A stretch of DNA of 50,519 nt from an uncultured Mollicutes bacterium (GCA_945936135.1 CAMESG010000004.1:1-50519); one strand, 5' to 3'. Numbered from the stretch's first letter, positions 28,367 through 37,720 are shown. Program-made: numbers and translations. The notes: a model not told the origin generated them from the letters alone.

Positions 28367-29185
28367 CTATAGGGCTTTCGTAGTTTCCTTGTTCATCGGG
28401 CGAGTCACTTGACGATCGGTACCCATCGGATCGTCTTCCGGCATCTCCTGGCCGATCCAAACGGCATTAAGAGAAGCGAAAACGAGGGTCTGAATCGCCC
28501 CCGAGAACAAACTGAAATAAAGGTTGAAGACCCCAATGAACAAGGGCCCCAACACGATTTGGCCGGCTTCGCCCATGAAGCCAAAGATCGCTGTCGACGC
28601 CATCTTGGTCGCCCAATTGACGAGACCGATGACGACACTGCCCGCCAAGGCATTGCCGAACATACGAAGCGAGGTCGAAATGATCGGGGTCCACATCGTG
28701 ATCAAGTTGATGGGAAGCCAGGGGATGACGGGTTCGATATAGCGATGGAAATAGCCCCACTTTTGGTAACGGATGGCCGTCGCTTGGATAAGAATGAACA
28801 TCACGATACTCAACGTAAGGGGGATAACGAAATAATCGATGACCGAAGGAAGCCCGGTGATCGACCAAATGAAGGATAAGAACAAATAGATGAAAAGACC
28901 CATGAAGTAACCGGTGAATCCACGCGGCTTTCTGCCCATGATGTCGGTTGCCCAGTTTTCCACCCACTCATAGAAGCTTTCCAATAAAAAGAGCGGGCCT
29001 TTGGAGGGCTTGAGAGGATCATGGAAATGGGCCTGGATGCCAGCGATCAATACGAAAATCGCGATCAGCGCCATAATAATTAAAGAAGAAATGGTCGCGC
29101 CCGTGATGCGGAAGGAAACGTCCTTCATCGACTCGATCATGTCACCCAAGGGGTCGTTGGAAAAAAGAAGAATGTTATTCCACAT
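28367..29185 (-). CDS. atpB: ATP synthase a subunit
   Basis: The 272-residue membrane stator forms the ion channel facing the c ring. The essential Arg is in STSLRMFGNALAGS. Five to six membrane helices are visible. It overlaps the atpI-like gene by 11 bases and precedes atpE by 11 bases. Confidence 0.96.
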   Translation of the reverse strand: MWNNILLFSNDPLGDMIESMKDVSFRITGATISSLIIMALIAIFVLIAGIQAHFHDPLKPSKGPLFLLESFYEWVENWATDIMGRKPRGFTGYFMGLFIYLFLSFIWSITGLPSVIDYFVIPLTLSIVMFILIQATAIRYQKWGYFHRYIEPVIPWLPINLITMWTPIISTSLRMFGNALAGSVVIGLVNWATKMASTAIFGFMGEAGQIVLGPLFIGVFNLYFSLFSGAIQTLVFASLNAVWIGQEMPEDDPMGTDRQVTRPMNKETTKAL

Positions 29186-29693
29186 CTTTCTTTTCCTCCG
29201 AAGTATCTTGTTTTGCTACTTCTTCTTTCTTCGGGGCTTTTTGACGAAGCGAAGCCAAATTGGTGATGATTAAGATCGCGAAGAGAGGCATATACCCCGC
29301 AAAAACCGTCCAAAGATTGCAATATCCATGGGCCGAACTGCCCCAAACATAGGTCGCAAAACCGCCTAGCACGAGGCCGCCAGCATAAAAGGCAAGGCGG
29401 AAGATGCCAAACGCGGCGCCCAAATAGCCGAACTTGCTTTGATGTTCATCGCCACTTAAAAGGAACCGCGCGCCCCAAACAATGGTCAGATAGCAAAAAG
29501 CGCTGATCGCCGAGCCAAGGATCCAGCCGATAACAAGGCCAGGATTATCAACGAAAAAGCCAAACGACAAAACCAAGCAACCAAGCAAGCAGACGCAGCC
29601 GAGCAAGAAGAAATTCCTCTTTTCTTCCGACCATTTTAGATACGCGCGTGACAAAGACATAGCAACATGTGTAATTGTATCGAGTTTGTTCAT
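29175..29693 (-). CDS. Membrane protein at the atpI position
   Basis: From ATG at 29693 the product has 172 residues, four hydrophobic segments and a charged C-terminal tail (APKKEEVAKQDTSEEKKDVE). AtpI proteins, which assist c-ring assembly, precede atpB in many operons and are poorly conserved, so the assignment rests on position and topology. The frame continues upstream to 29786, but that part is basic and lacks a Shine-Dalgarno. No convincing promoter for the whole atp operon was found in 29694-29951 beyond the shared palindrome at 29846. Confidence 0.65.
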   Translation of the reverse strand: MNKLDTITHVAMSLSRAYLKWSEEKRNFFLLGCVCLLGCLVLSFGFFVDNPGLVIGWILGSAISAFCYLTIVWGARFLLSGDEHQSKFGYLGAAFGIFRLAFYAGGLVLGGFATYVWGSSAHGYCNLWTVFAGYMPLFAILIITNLASLRQKAPKKEEVAKQDTSEEKKDVE

Positions 29694-29842
29694 AATTTCA
29701 ACCCATGAAAAAAGCAAAGGCGGGAAATGCCGTTTCCTTTTACGGGAAGTCGGGATTTCGACACCGAAATATTCGAAATTCAACACGGATTTTTCTTCTG
29801 CTTTTCTTAGCTTTTCGCCTTCTTTTTACGAACGATTTTCCT

Positions 29843-29870
29843 TGTAATGTAAGCCCTTACATTTTAAACT
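29843..29870 (+). promoter_or_regulatory. Candidate promoter with embedded palindrome upstream of the nucleoside kinase gene
   Basis: TTGTAA and TAAACT are 16 bases apart, with the palindrome AATGTAAGCCCTTACATT (29846-29863; arms of eight bases, two-base centre) in the spacer. It also lies upstream of the divergent atp operon. A repressor bound here would block the plus-strand promoter. Confidence 0.5.
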
Positions 29871-29951
29871 AATGGGCTCAAGGACATTGAGCCGAAACGA
29901 AGCAAAAACCGCTTTTATCGTCCCTACTTACGAAGGAGATCCTATTATCTA

Positions 29952-31604
29952 ATGAACCCATTCAACGTCACCGCGTTCGGAGAAACGACCCGTTACGATC
30001 GGAAAGTCTCTCTCCTGGACGTCATCGGAGATCGCGATCCCGAAAAGCAAATCATCGCGTGCCGCGTCAACAACCGCGTACGCTCCCTCACCTACGAACT
30101 TTATTCCGATTCCCGCTTGGACTTCATCGGATGCAAGGACCCCGAAGCCGTCAAAATCTACGAAGCTACCCTCCGTTTCATCGTTGCCATGGCTTTTCAT
30201 CGCGCCTATCCCGAGCAGAAGATCCGCTTCTCCTACGACGTTTCGCGCACCATCTCGATCCACTTGATCCAACCCCGTATCAGCGCAACCACCGCGATGC
30301 TCCTTCGCGTCAAAAAGGAAATCGAGAAGATCATCGAAGCCGATTATCCGCTCGTCCGCCACGTGGTCTCGGTCGAAGAAGCAAGACGCGTCGCCGAAGA
30401 AACCAATCAACCGGATAAACTCGACATCTTGGAATACCGTCCGGAAAAGACGGCTCACCTTTATTCGTGCGATGGCTACCAAAACTACATGTACAACCAT
30501 CTCGCTCCTTCCACGGGTTACATCCACGATTACAAGTTGCGCCTTTACGCCCCGAGCCTACTTCTTCAATATCCGCGCGCGGAAACCGGCGGAACGATCC
30601 CCGAATTCGAAGACGCCCCGACCTTCAACCGCACCTTGAAGGAATCTCACGATTGGGCGAAGATCGTCAATTCCTCCTCGGTCGCCGGGGTCAACCACGA
30701 AATCGAAAAGCTCGGCGCCGTCGATTACATCAACCTCTGCGAAGCCCGTCATAACCGTCAAATCGCTGAACTTGGCGAATTGATTCAAAACGACATCAGT
30801 TCCATCCGTTTGATCTGCATCGCCGGTCCTTCTAGCTCTGGCAAAACCACGTTCGCGAACCGCCTTCGCATCGAGCTCATGAGCCGCGGCATCAAACCGA
30901 TCCGTATTTCGATCGACGACTACTACCGACCGAAAACCGAAATGCCCTTCGACGAAAACGGCAATCCTGACTTCGAGCACATCGACTGCTTGGACATCCC
31001 TCTTTTCAACCAGAACATGCTTGAATTGATCTCCGGACAGGAAGTCACGCTCCCGAAGTTCGACTTCAAGCTCGGCCACCGCGTCCCTGGCCGCACCTTG
31101 AAGATCGGGCCGAATGAACCGATCATCATCGAAGGAATTCACGCCCTTAACGACGCCTTGCACGTTGACATCCCCAAGGCTTCGAAATTCAAGATCTTCA
31201 TCGCCCCGCAGGCCCAGATCAATCTCGATGATCATAACCCGCTTAGCCTAACCGATCTTCGTTTGATCCGCCGCATCGTGCGCGACTATCAATTCCGCTC
31301 CTCCCCCGCGGAAGAAACGCTCCATATGTGGCCAAGCGTCCGTGCCGGCGAGTTCCGTTGGATCTATCCCTATCAAGAAGGCTGCGATTACGTCTTCAAC
31401 TCGATGCTCTCTTATGAATTGCCCGTTTTGAAAAAGTACGCGCTTCCACTTCTTTCCAAAATCGACGCAGAATCCGATGTTTTCCCCGTCGTTTTGCGCT
31501 TAACCCGCATGTTGAAGTTCTTCATCACGCTTGACGATGCATGGGTGCCAAACAACTCCCTCATGCGCGAGTTCATCGGCGGATCCTGCTACGCGGACGT
31601 TTGA
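29952..31604 (+). CDS. TGS/ThrRS-like plus uridine-kinase fusion protein
   Basis: The product has 550 residues. The first ~65 residues look like a TGS domain, residues ~70-240 resemble the editing region of threonyl-tRNA synthetase, and residues ~270-550 form a phosphoribulokinase/uridine-kinase domain with the P-loop GPSSSGKTT near 291 and SIDDYYRP. The order is a known but poorly studied bacterial family often annotated as nucleoside kinase. The true substrate is not known. The start has AAGGAGAT. It is a single-gene unit closed by a bidirectional terminator. Confidence 0.88.
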   Translation: MNPFNVTAFGETTRYDRKVSLLDVIGDRDPEKQIIACRVNNRVRSLTYELYSDSRLDFIGCKDPEAVKIYEATLRFIVAMAFHRAYPEQKIRFSYDVSRTISIHLIQPRISATTAMLLRVKKEIEKIIEADYPLVRHVVSVEEARRVAEETNQPDKLDILEYRPEKTAHLYSCDGYQNYMYNHLAPSTGYIHDYKLRLYAPSLLLQYPRAETGGTIPEFEDAPTFNRTLKESHDWAKIVNSSSVAGVNHEIEKLGAVDYINLCEARHNRQIAELGELIQNDISSIRLICIAGPSSSGKTTFANRLRIELMSRGIKPIRISIDDYYRPKTEMPFDENGNPDFEHIDCLDIPLFNQNMLELISGQEVTLPKFDFKLGHRVPGRTLKIGPNEPIIIEGIHALNDALHVDIPKASKFKIFIAPQAQINLDDHNPLSLTDLRLIRRIVRDYQFRSSPAEETLHMWPSVRAGEFRWIYPYQEGCDYVFNSMLSYELPVLKKYALPLLSKIDAESDVFPVVLRLTRMLKFFITLDDAWVPNNSLMREFIGGSCYADV

Positions 31605-31622
31605 TTTCACGCTTATTGATCA

Positions 31623-31653
31623 AAAAATCCCAGGCATCACGCTTGGGATTTTT
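31623..31653. terminator. Bidirectional terminator inside the end of the DUF5677 gene
   Basis: AAAAATCCCA pairs with TGGGATTTTT (ten pairs), with a further GC/GC pairing inside. The minus-strand gene stops at 31637 in the loop, so its last codons form one arm. Confidence 0.85.
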
Positions 31654-32761
31654 CGTTGTTCTTGGCTAGGCTTGCGAAGATCTTCTTCGACATCTCGTAG
31701 GCGGCGATCAATTCGCCGTAATAGAGCTTTCGCATCCTCGTGTAGCCTTCTTTTTCCTGCTGGCTGATCGAGGAAGTGTAGAGGGTCGTAAAGATCTGTT
31801 CCAATCGGAAAAAGGATTCATAGAGATTAAGCAACGTAAGATAGAAGAAATAGTTCTTCTTGCTGTAGATGAGGACGGGGCTAGAATGGGTGACCTCGCT
31901 GCTCATCTCATAGACTTTGCTATATTGCGATAATCCGGCGACCTTTTGAACGCCGTCTCGGAAATTGAATTTGAAGTCGGGAGTATCCATGACCCCGTCG
32001 ATCCCAAGCAACCATCCGTATTCGATGTAGCGTTTCATGTCCTTGGACTTCAAGCCCACGGCCTTCATGTTGTCCTTGATCTCGACGAAGATCGCATCGG
32101 TCGCCTCTTTGCTCCCTAAGCCGGAGCGGAAAGCAATTCCGTATTCGATGTGACGGAGGTAGCGGTCCATCGTCTTCTTCCCGGATTTTACCAAGCAATG
32201 GAGGATGCATTCGTTCTCGTGGAGGGTGCGCCAAGTGGAGAAAGCTTCGGTTTCATGTCCTCCTTCGAGGAGTTCGGCAACGCATTTTGCGACGCTGAAA
32301 CCTTTCGAGAGGATATCGACAATAAGGGTGTGTTCTGGATCCCCTTTCTTATAACGGGAAAGCATCCCGAGAATGAAGTTCAGATAAAGATCCAAGGTCG
32401 ACATCAAGGGACTATAACGCGAAGCCAACGTCCCCGATTTATAGAAGAGACGCTCGTTCGTAAAGTATTTATCGAGGCTTACCGAAGCAAGAAAAGAAAG
32501 ATACTCATCGCTTTGGGCCAAGGCTTCCTCGGTATCTTGGGGATGGGTCGATAAATAAAAGGAATGTTCGTTCACGAGGTACAAAACGAGTTGGACCCCA
32601 TTGATGCCTAGATCGGCCAAAGAGGCATTCGCCCCGCGCATTTCCTTCGCGCCTTCGATGCAGGCTTGATACGCTTCATAGAGAAAATCAGCGTTCAAGC
32701 TGTCGGGAACGCCAATACGTTTCAAAAGGGAAAAGAACGCGGTTTTTTCTTCCATCGGCAT
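31637..32761 (-). CDS. DUF5677-like protein
   Basis: The 374-residue, mainly helical, soluble protein resembles DUF5677 in the central AFSTWRTLHENECILHCLVK and the later YEMSSEVTHSSPV. Its role is unknown. It is third in an operon glpK - small gene - this gene, with a 4-base gap and only a weak GGGGGAATG as ribosome site. No membrane or signal segments are seen. Confidence 0.65.
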   Translation of the reverse strand: MPMEEKTAFFSLLKRIGVPDSLNADFLYEAYQACIEGAKEMRGANASLADLGINGVQLVLYLVNEHSFYLSTHPQDTEEALAQSDEYLSFLASVSLDKYFTNERLFYKSGTLASRYSPLMSTLDLYLNFILGMLSRYKKGDPEHTLIVDILSKGFSVAKCVAELLEGGHETEAFSTWRTLHENECILHCLVKSGKKTMDRYLRHIEYGIAFRSGLGSKEATDAIFVEIKDNMKAVGLKSKDMKRYIEYGWLLGIDGVMDTPDFKFNFRDGVQKVAGLSQYSKVYEMSSEVTHSSPVLIYSKKNYFFYLTLLNLYESFFRLEQIFTTLYTSSISQQEKEGYTRMRKLYYGELIAAYEMSKKIFASLAKNNEKSQA

Positions 32762-32765
32762 AAGT

Positions 32766-33335
32766 CTACTTCATTCCCCCGTTTTTGGGTAGATTCGAGG
32801 AGATCCCCTTGCGATACTCATCAAAGGAAGGAAGGCAGAGTTCTTTGATCTCCGTTTCGCTTAAGGAAGAATAGAGCTCTTCTAACGGAGCAAAACTAAG
32901 GCCCCTCTCCTCTTTGAATTCTTTTAATGCCCAGGAAGAAGAAAGATTTGGGATGTGTTGCATGAGCGCGGCAAACACCTTTCCATAGATCGCAGGATAT
33001 CCCATGTAAACCACGTTTTTCCCTTTAAAGAAGTCTTTATGAAAATCGGGTTTGACAAGAGAAGGAATCTTATTGGCCTTTTGGAATCTTGGGCTTTCTA
33101 ACGATGAAGAAAGAAGGCAAAGAAGCAATTTCCAAGCGCCTTCGGAAAGAGGGATGATCTTCTTCAAATCGTCGAAGAGTCCCTCGCCGATCGATGGGCA
33201 GAAAAAGCCGATGAGTTCTTCTAAATTGAATTGTTTAAAAGAAACTTCCGGATGCTTAACCCTGTAGTCATCCAAAGGGAAATATTCTTTCGGGGCGACA
33301 ACGAAAGCCCCGTTTAAAAGGTCAAATCGATTCAT
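32766..33335 (-). CDS. Unknown protein coupled to glpK
   Basis: The ATG at 33335 overlaps the glpK stop (ATGA), giving 189 residues; the longer frame to 33452 runs inside glpK. The sequence (MNRFDLLNGAFVVAPKEYFP.. FFCPSIGEGLFDDL.. VVYMGYPAIYGKVFAAL) matches no family I know. It is soluble and mixed alpha/beta by eye. Coupling to glycerol kinase is the only hint about its role. Confidence 0.65.
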   Translation of the reverse strand: MNRFDLLNGAFVVAPKEYFPLDDYRVKHPEVSFKQFNLEELIGFFCPSIGEGLFDDLKKIIPLSEGAWKLLLCLLSSSLESPRFQKANKIPSLVKPDFHKDFFKGKNVVYMGYPAIYGKVFAALMQHIPNLSSSWALKEFKEERGLSFAPLEELYSSLSETEIKELCLPSFDEYRKGISSNLPKNGGMK

Positions 33336-34816
33336 CTTTTCGGTTTGAAGGCCATCGAGGCTTTCACGGCGCAAAGCCATCCATCGTAACGATCTTTGGC
33401 TTCTTCTTCGCTCATCTTCGGGGTGAATTGCTTTTGGAAGGCATGGTTGCATTCAATCGCGTCCTTCGAAGCGTAGAATCCGCAGGCAAGGCCCGCGAAA
33501 TAAGCCGCGCCTAGCGCTGTGGTCTCTAAGCAATAAGGCAAATGGACTTCGCATTGGAGAATATCACTTTGGAATTGCATCAAGAGATCGTTGGCGCTCG
33601 CGCCTCCATCGACGCGAAGGGCGCGAAGCTCTAATCCCGCTTCTCGTTTCATTGCCTCGATCACGTCTTTGCTTTGATAGGCAATCGATTCTAAGCCCGC
33701 TCTTGTGATGTTATGGCGTTCCGCCCCGCGAGTAAGCCCGAAAATCGCGCCTCGCGCTTCATCATCCCACCAAGGAGTGCCTAAGCCAACGAACGCGGGG
33801 ACGAAATAAACGCCCGCGGTGTCTTTGACCTTCTTCGCGTAAAATTCCGAATCGCAGGAATCCTCGAACCAACGGGTCTGATCGCGCAGCCATTGGACGA
33901 TGGCTCCACCGATAAAGACCGAGCCTTCAAGGGCATACGTCGTCTCGCCTTTTTCGCGCCAGGCGACGGTCGTCAGAAGTCCTTCTTTCGAAAGAATCGG
34001 GGTTGATCCAATGTTCATGAGCATAAAGCAACCCGTTCCATACGTATTTTTCGAGTCGCCTTTATGGAAACAGCATTGGCCAAAGAGCGCCGCTTGCTGG
34101 TCGCCAGCCACGCCATAGACATGGACGTGTCCCGGGAAATAGGTTGCTTCGCCATAATCCGCAGAATTGTCTAACACCTTCGGAAGCATGCACGTGGGAA
34201 TGTTCCAAATCGAACAAAGGTCTGGACACCATTCCATCTTGAAGATGTCGTAAAGCATCGTGCGGCTTGCGTTCGTCACATCGGTATAATGATTGCCTTT
34301 CGTAAGCTTGTAGATCAGCCAAGAATCAATGGTTCCAAAGAGCAATTCACCCTTCTCGGCACGTTCTTGCCCATTGGGAATAGCATCAAGGATATAGCGG
34401 ATTTTCGATGCAGAGAAATACGGATTCAAGCGCAAACCCGTCTTGCTTTGAATGAAATCTGCGTAGTTTTCCCGTTCATCGCAAAGGGCTTGGGTCTGCT
34501 TGGATTGCCAGACGATCGCATGGTGAACCGCATGCCCTTTTGCCTTATCCCAGACAACGGTCGTCTCGCGTTGGTTCGTGATGCCGATGCCGGCAACATC
34601 GTCCATCGAGGCGTCCGCCAGAATCAAAAGTTCGTTGATGACGTCAACGACCGAAATCCAAATTCGGTCCGCGTCCATCTCCACCCACCCCGCTTTGGGG
34701 TAGATGCAATCCACGGGACGTTGGGCTTTGAAAACCGCTTCTCCGTGGTCGTTTACCAAAATGGCGCGGGTCGACGTGGTTCCCTGGTCGATCGACAGGA
34801 TATATTTTTTGTTCAT
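33332..34816 (-). CDS. glpK: Glycerol kinase
   Basis: The enzyme makes glycerol-3-phosphate from glycerol and ATP. The 494-residue FGGY protein begins with DQGTTSTRAILV and keeps the phosphate loop TYGTGCFM and the C-terminal RVDGGASANDLLMQFQSDIL. No glpF or glpD/glpO is adjacent, unlike most Firmicutes loci. On the minus strand TATAAT ends 6 bases before ATG and no Shine-Dalgarno is visible. Confidence 0.97.
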   Translation of the reverse strand: MNKKYILSIDQGTTSTRAILVNDHGEAVFKAQRPVDCIYPKAGWVEMDADRIWISVVDVINELLILADASMDDVAGIGITNQRETTVVWDKAKGHAVHHAIVWQSKQTQALCDERENYADFIQSKTGLRLNPYFSASKIRYILDAIPNGQERAEKGELLFGTIDSWLIYKLTKGNHYTDVTNASRTMLYDIFKMEWCPDLCSIWNIPTCMLPKVLDNSADYGEATYFPGHVHVYGVAGDQQAALFGQCCFHKGDSKNTYGTGCFMLMNIGSTPILSKEGLLTTVAWREKGETTYALEGSVFIGGAIVQWLRDQTRWFEDSCDSEFYAKKVKDTAGVYFVPAFVGLGTPWWDDEARGAIFGLTRGAERHNITRAGLESIAYQSKDVIEAMKREAGLELRALRVDGGASANDLLMQFQSDILQCEVHLPYCLETTALGAAYFAGLACGFYASKDAIECNHAFQKQFTPKMSEEEAKDRYDGWLCAVKASMAFKPKR

Positions 34817-34822
34817 GAAGAG

Positions 34823-34828
34823 ATTATA
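34823..34828 (-). promoter_or_regulatory. -10 box of glpK, 6 bases before ATG
   Basis: A perfect TATAAT on the minus strand predicts transcription starting at or beside the start codon. A weak TTCGCA lies about 18 bases further upstream. Confidence 0.6.
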
Positions 34829-34870
34829 CGCCTAAGGCTTTTCTTTGCGAATGGGGAAACCTTCAAAGGA

Positions 34871-36139
34871 TCAGCGGTAACGAGAAGACAAGAATGTTTC
34901 GATGGCATCGGGATCCTTCATAATGCCTTCGCTGAGGTTCTCGCAGCCGTCCTTCGTGATCAAAAGATCGTCTTCGATGCGGACGCCGATCCCGAGATCC
35001 GCAAAATATAGGCCTGGCTCGTTGGAAATGATGTTTCTTGCCTGGAGCGGTTTGTTGCGATCCCCAACATCGTGGGTATCCAAACCGATGAAATGCGAGA
35101 CGTTATGGAAGTAAACCTTTGATAGATCCTCGGGTTTTTCAATCAAGCCCTTGCTTACGCATTCGTTGGCCATGAAAGAGATTACCATGTTTTGCAATTC
35201 CTTGATGGTGAGGCCGGGACGAGCGATGCTAGCGACCATCTTGTTCGCGCCCAAAACGATTTCGTAGATCGTGCGTTGCAACGGGGTGAATTTGCCGTTC
35301 ACCGGGAAGGTGCGCGAAATGTCCGCGCAATAATATTCGTGGCGGGCGCCTAAATCGATAAGCAACAAGTCGCCATCTTTGCATTCGCCTAGCGGGCGAG
35401 GATAGTGCAAGGTGCAAGCATGGTCCCCGCTAGCGATGATCGAATTAAACGACAAACCGTTGTAGCCGTTGTCATCGTTGATCACGTGTGCGAAAACGTC
35501 GGCGAGTTCATACTCTTTGACGCCGGGATGGAGTTCCGCCATCAAGGCGCGGATCCCAAGGTTCGTGGTTTCGATTGCTTTGGAGAATTTAGCGATTTCA
35601 TCGTCGCTTTTGATAAGCCGAAGTTCGGAAATCAAAGGGTGGACATCCAGGATACTGACGCCGGGAAACTTCGAAGAGAGGGTCTTCGAATAGGAACGGG
35701 TGCTCATCTCTTCTTGGATCTTAAGTTCGGGACTTAGATCAAGGTAGACCTTGTCGACGGTCCCGAAATCGCTATACGAGCCGGAAAGCTCGCTTTCAAT
35801 CCTCCGTTCGAGGGAAGAATCGATCAAGACGTTGCGAATGCCAGAAAGCGATGAAGCCTCTTCGATGCTCAAACGTTTGCCATACCATTTGGCCTTCGTT
35901 TCATCAAAGGGAGGAATAAAGAGATATTCCTTGCGTTCCCCTTGGTTGCTTACGAGCATCAACACGCACTCTTCTTGCTCGATGCCCGTTAGATAATAGA
36001 AGGAATGATTGACTTCAAAATTGAAGTTCTCGTCCTCGCTTTTGATTTTCGGATAGCCGGAGAAGATAAGCGCAACGCTTCCATCTTCCATCCGGTCCAA
36101 CAATGCCTTGCGACGCAAGGCCAATTCCATGGTTTTCAT
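34871..36139 (-). CDS. pepP: Xaa-Pro aminopeptidase, M24B family
   Basis: The 422-residue metallopeptidase removes an N-terminal residue next to proline. The N-terminal creatinase-like domain precedes the pita-bread domain, whose five metal ligands are visible: DLGARHEYYCADISRTFP (two Asp), HNVSHFIG, SNEPGLYF and GVRIEDDLLI. It follows the yigZ-family gene by 3 bases, with GGAGGC before ATG. Confidence 0.95.
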   Translation of the reverse strand: MKTMELALRRKALLDRMEDGSVALIFSGYPKIKSEDENFNFEVNHSFYYLTGIEQEECVLMLVSNQGERKEYLFIPPFDETKAKWYGKRLSIEEASSLSGIRNVLIDSSLERRIESELSGSYSDFGTVDKVYLDLSPELKIQEEMSTRSYSKTLSSKFPGVSILDVHPLISELRLIKSDDEIAKFSKAIETTNLGIRALMAELHPGVKEYELADVFAHVINDDNGYNGLSFNSIIASGDHACTLHYPRPLGECKDGDLLLIDLGARHEYYCADISRTFPVNGKFTPLQRTIYEIVLGANKMVASIARPGLTIKELQNMVISFMANECVSKGLIEKPEDLSKVYFHNVSHFIGLDTHDVGDRNKPLQARNIISNEPGLYFADLGIGVRIEDDLLITKDGCENLSEGIMKDPDAIETFLSSRYR

Positions 36140-36142
36140 TCG

Positions 36143-36739
36143 TTATGCCTCCACGATCCAAAAGATCTCTTCTTTTTCTTTCAATGTATGGGCCAAGCCC
36201 AATTCTTGGAACGCTTCTTCCAGCGGTTTCTTGGCAATCAAGGTCAAACGCACTTCGTCTTGGAATTCCTTTTCCGCGATTTGGAATCCCATTCGTTGCG
36301 AGAGTCGCTCCAAATCCTGATACTCGGAATACGTTGCTTGTGCGAGGTAGCGAAACCGCGCCTCCTCGATGCCGAATTTTGCGTTGGCAATCGCATCCTT
36401 TCCGGCTTCCACGAAGCAACGGCGAAGGTTCCCTACGCCTAGCTTGCTTCCGCCGAAATATCTTGCGACCCCAAGGAAGGCGTTATCGATGCCTTCGCTT
36501 TCAAGAAGCGTCAGCAAGGGACGTCCTGCACTTCCTCCAGGCTCCCCGTCGTCGCTCGATCGTCCTTTTCCTTCCACACGGCAGGCATAAGGGTAATGAT
36601 CGGCTTTCGGATAGGCTTTTTTAAGTTCCACAAGAAGGGCGGGTGCCTCTTCCAAGGTAGAAAGCGGGGCAAGGACCGCTAAGAAGCGCGATTTGTTCAA
36701 ATCCGTTGATCCAACGCCTTTTTGAAGCACCCGTTTCAT
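36143..36739 (-). CDS. yigZ: YigZ/IMPACT (UPF0029) family protein
   Basis: The 198-residue protein has the UPF0029 signature region KGRSSDDGEPGGSAGRPLL near residue 60 and the C-terminal ferredoxin-like DUF1949 part. The family binds nucleic acid, possibly ribosomes, and its role in bacteria is unclear. TTGAAA and GATAAT are 17 bases apart upstream, the latter 8 bases before ATG, with no Shine-Dalgarno. Confidence 0.93.
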   Translation of the reverse strand: MKRVLQKGVGSTDLNKSRFLAVLAPLSTLEEAPALLVELKKAYPKADHYPYACRVEGKGRSSDDGEPGGSAGRPLLTLLESEGIDNAFLGVARYFGGSKLGVGNLRRCFVEAGKDAIANAKFGIEEARFRYLAQATYSEYQDLERLSQRMGFQIAEKEFQDEVRLTLIAKKPLEEAFQELGLAHTLKEKEEIFWIVEA

Positions 36740-36747
36740 ACCCCGGT

Positions 36748-36776
36748 ATTATCGCCTTTGCCTTGATCCCTTTCAA
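36748..36776 (-). promoter_or_regulatory. yigZ-pepP promoter, probably leaderless
   Basis: On the minus strand TTGAAA (36771-36776) and GATAAT (36748-36753) have a spacer of exactly 17. The -10 lies 8 bases before the ATG. Confidence 0.7.
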
Positions 36777-36809
36777 GGGATCGACACAAGGAAAGACGAG
36801 GGAACGAAG

Positions 36810-36838
36810 ATGACAATTCTTCTTCATGGTGGTAAAGT
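36810..36838 (+). promoter_or_regulatory. Promoter of the CPBP protease gene, probably leaderless
   Basis: ATGACA and TAAAGT are 17 bases apart; the -10 ends 7 bases before the ATG at 36846. No Shine-Dalgarno is seen. Confidence 0.65.
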
Positions 36839-36845
36839 CAGGGCC

Positions 36846-37718
36846 ATGAAAACGCGTTTTCAATCCCAAATCTGTTCCAAGTGCAGCACCGTCTATGATG
36901 GGCTTGCCTCCCGCTGCCCTCATTGCGACGAACCTTCGTCGGATGAAGGAACAAAGAAATTCGATCACTTTCTCCATCCCCCCTTGGTCCGACAGGTCGG
37001 TTTGTTCTTCCTGGGGTGGGCGGGATTCCAACTCATCGCGGTCATCCTCTCGTTGATCTTCCAAACCGCTTGGGCTGCGGCGAACCCAGGCTTCACCCCC
37101 GAGATGGCGGAAGAATACGTCCACAGCGCCTCCTATTCCGCGCCCGTCCACTTCATCGCCTACACCCTCCTTTTCGGTTTTCTTACCTTGCTTCTTTGGA
37201 AGGATAATCTTCTCGTCCTAAAGTCGTTCAAGAACAAAAAGGGATGGTTGATTGGTCTCTCTGGCTTTGCCGCATTGTTCGTTTTTCAACTCGTTTACAG
37301 CAATGTCGTTTCCTTGATTTTGAAAGCATTCGGCTTGGAATTGCAATCAAACGCGAACGAAAACGCGTTGAATGTCTTGACGAAGGCCTATCCCGTTCTT
37401 TCCGTTTTGATCTTTGGTTTTGTTGCCCCCTATTGCGAAGAGCTCACCTATCGCGCGGGCCTCTTCTCCTTCTTTGGACGCATTGGAAAATGGGCGAGTT
37501 ACGTCTTAAGCGCCTTGGTTTTCGGCCTCATCCATTTCGATTGGACGTGCTTTGGCGATACCGATGCCCTGCTCATCGAGCTTTACAATCTGCCGGTCTA
37601 CATCATGGCTGGCGTCATCTTGGGTTACGTCTACGATAAAGGCGGGTTCAACGCCAGTTTGACGACCCATGTCTTGAATAATCTCTTGTCGACAATCGCC
37701 ACGATCTTCGCGGAGTAA
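36846..37718 (+). CDS. CPBP intramembrane metalloprotease with zinc ribbon
   Basis: The 290-residue protein starts with a zinc ribbon (CSKC..CPHC at about residues 10-28), then about seven membrane helices. The catalytic CPBP/Abi motifs are complete: EELTYRAG (EExxxR), FGLIHF (FxxxH) and HVLNN. Such proteases process prenyl-like or small membrane substrates; the target here is unknown. The ATG at 36846 is preferred to the one at 36810 because the latter lies in the promoter. It forms an operon with the TraX-family gene. Confidence 0.9.
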   Translation: MKTRFQSQICSKCSTVYDGLASRCPHCDEPSSDEGTKKFDHFLHPPLVRQVGLFFLGWAGFQLIAVILSLIFQTAWAAANPGFTPEMAEEYVHSASYSAPVHFIAYTLLFGFLTLLLWKDNLLVLKSFKNKKGWLIGLSGFAALFVFQLVYSNVVSLILKAFGLELQSNANENALNVLTKAYPVLSVLIFGFVAPYCEELTYRAGLFSFFGRIGKWASYVLSALVFGLIHFDWTCFGDTDALLIELYNLPVYIMAGVILGYVYDKGGFNASLTTHVLNNLLSTIATIFAE

Positions 37719-37720
37719 AC

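Noticed and set aside
29694-29951. Riboswitch or RNA leader before the nucleoside kinase gene or atp operon
   Set aside because: Apart from the short palindrome no extended conserved secondary structure or known aptamer motif could be recognised.
36621-37151. 176-codon minus-strand frame spanning the yigZ/CPBP spacer
   Set aside because: It overlaps both real genes and their promoters and has no ribosome site or known motif.
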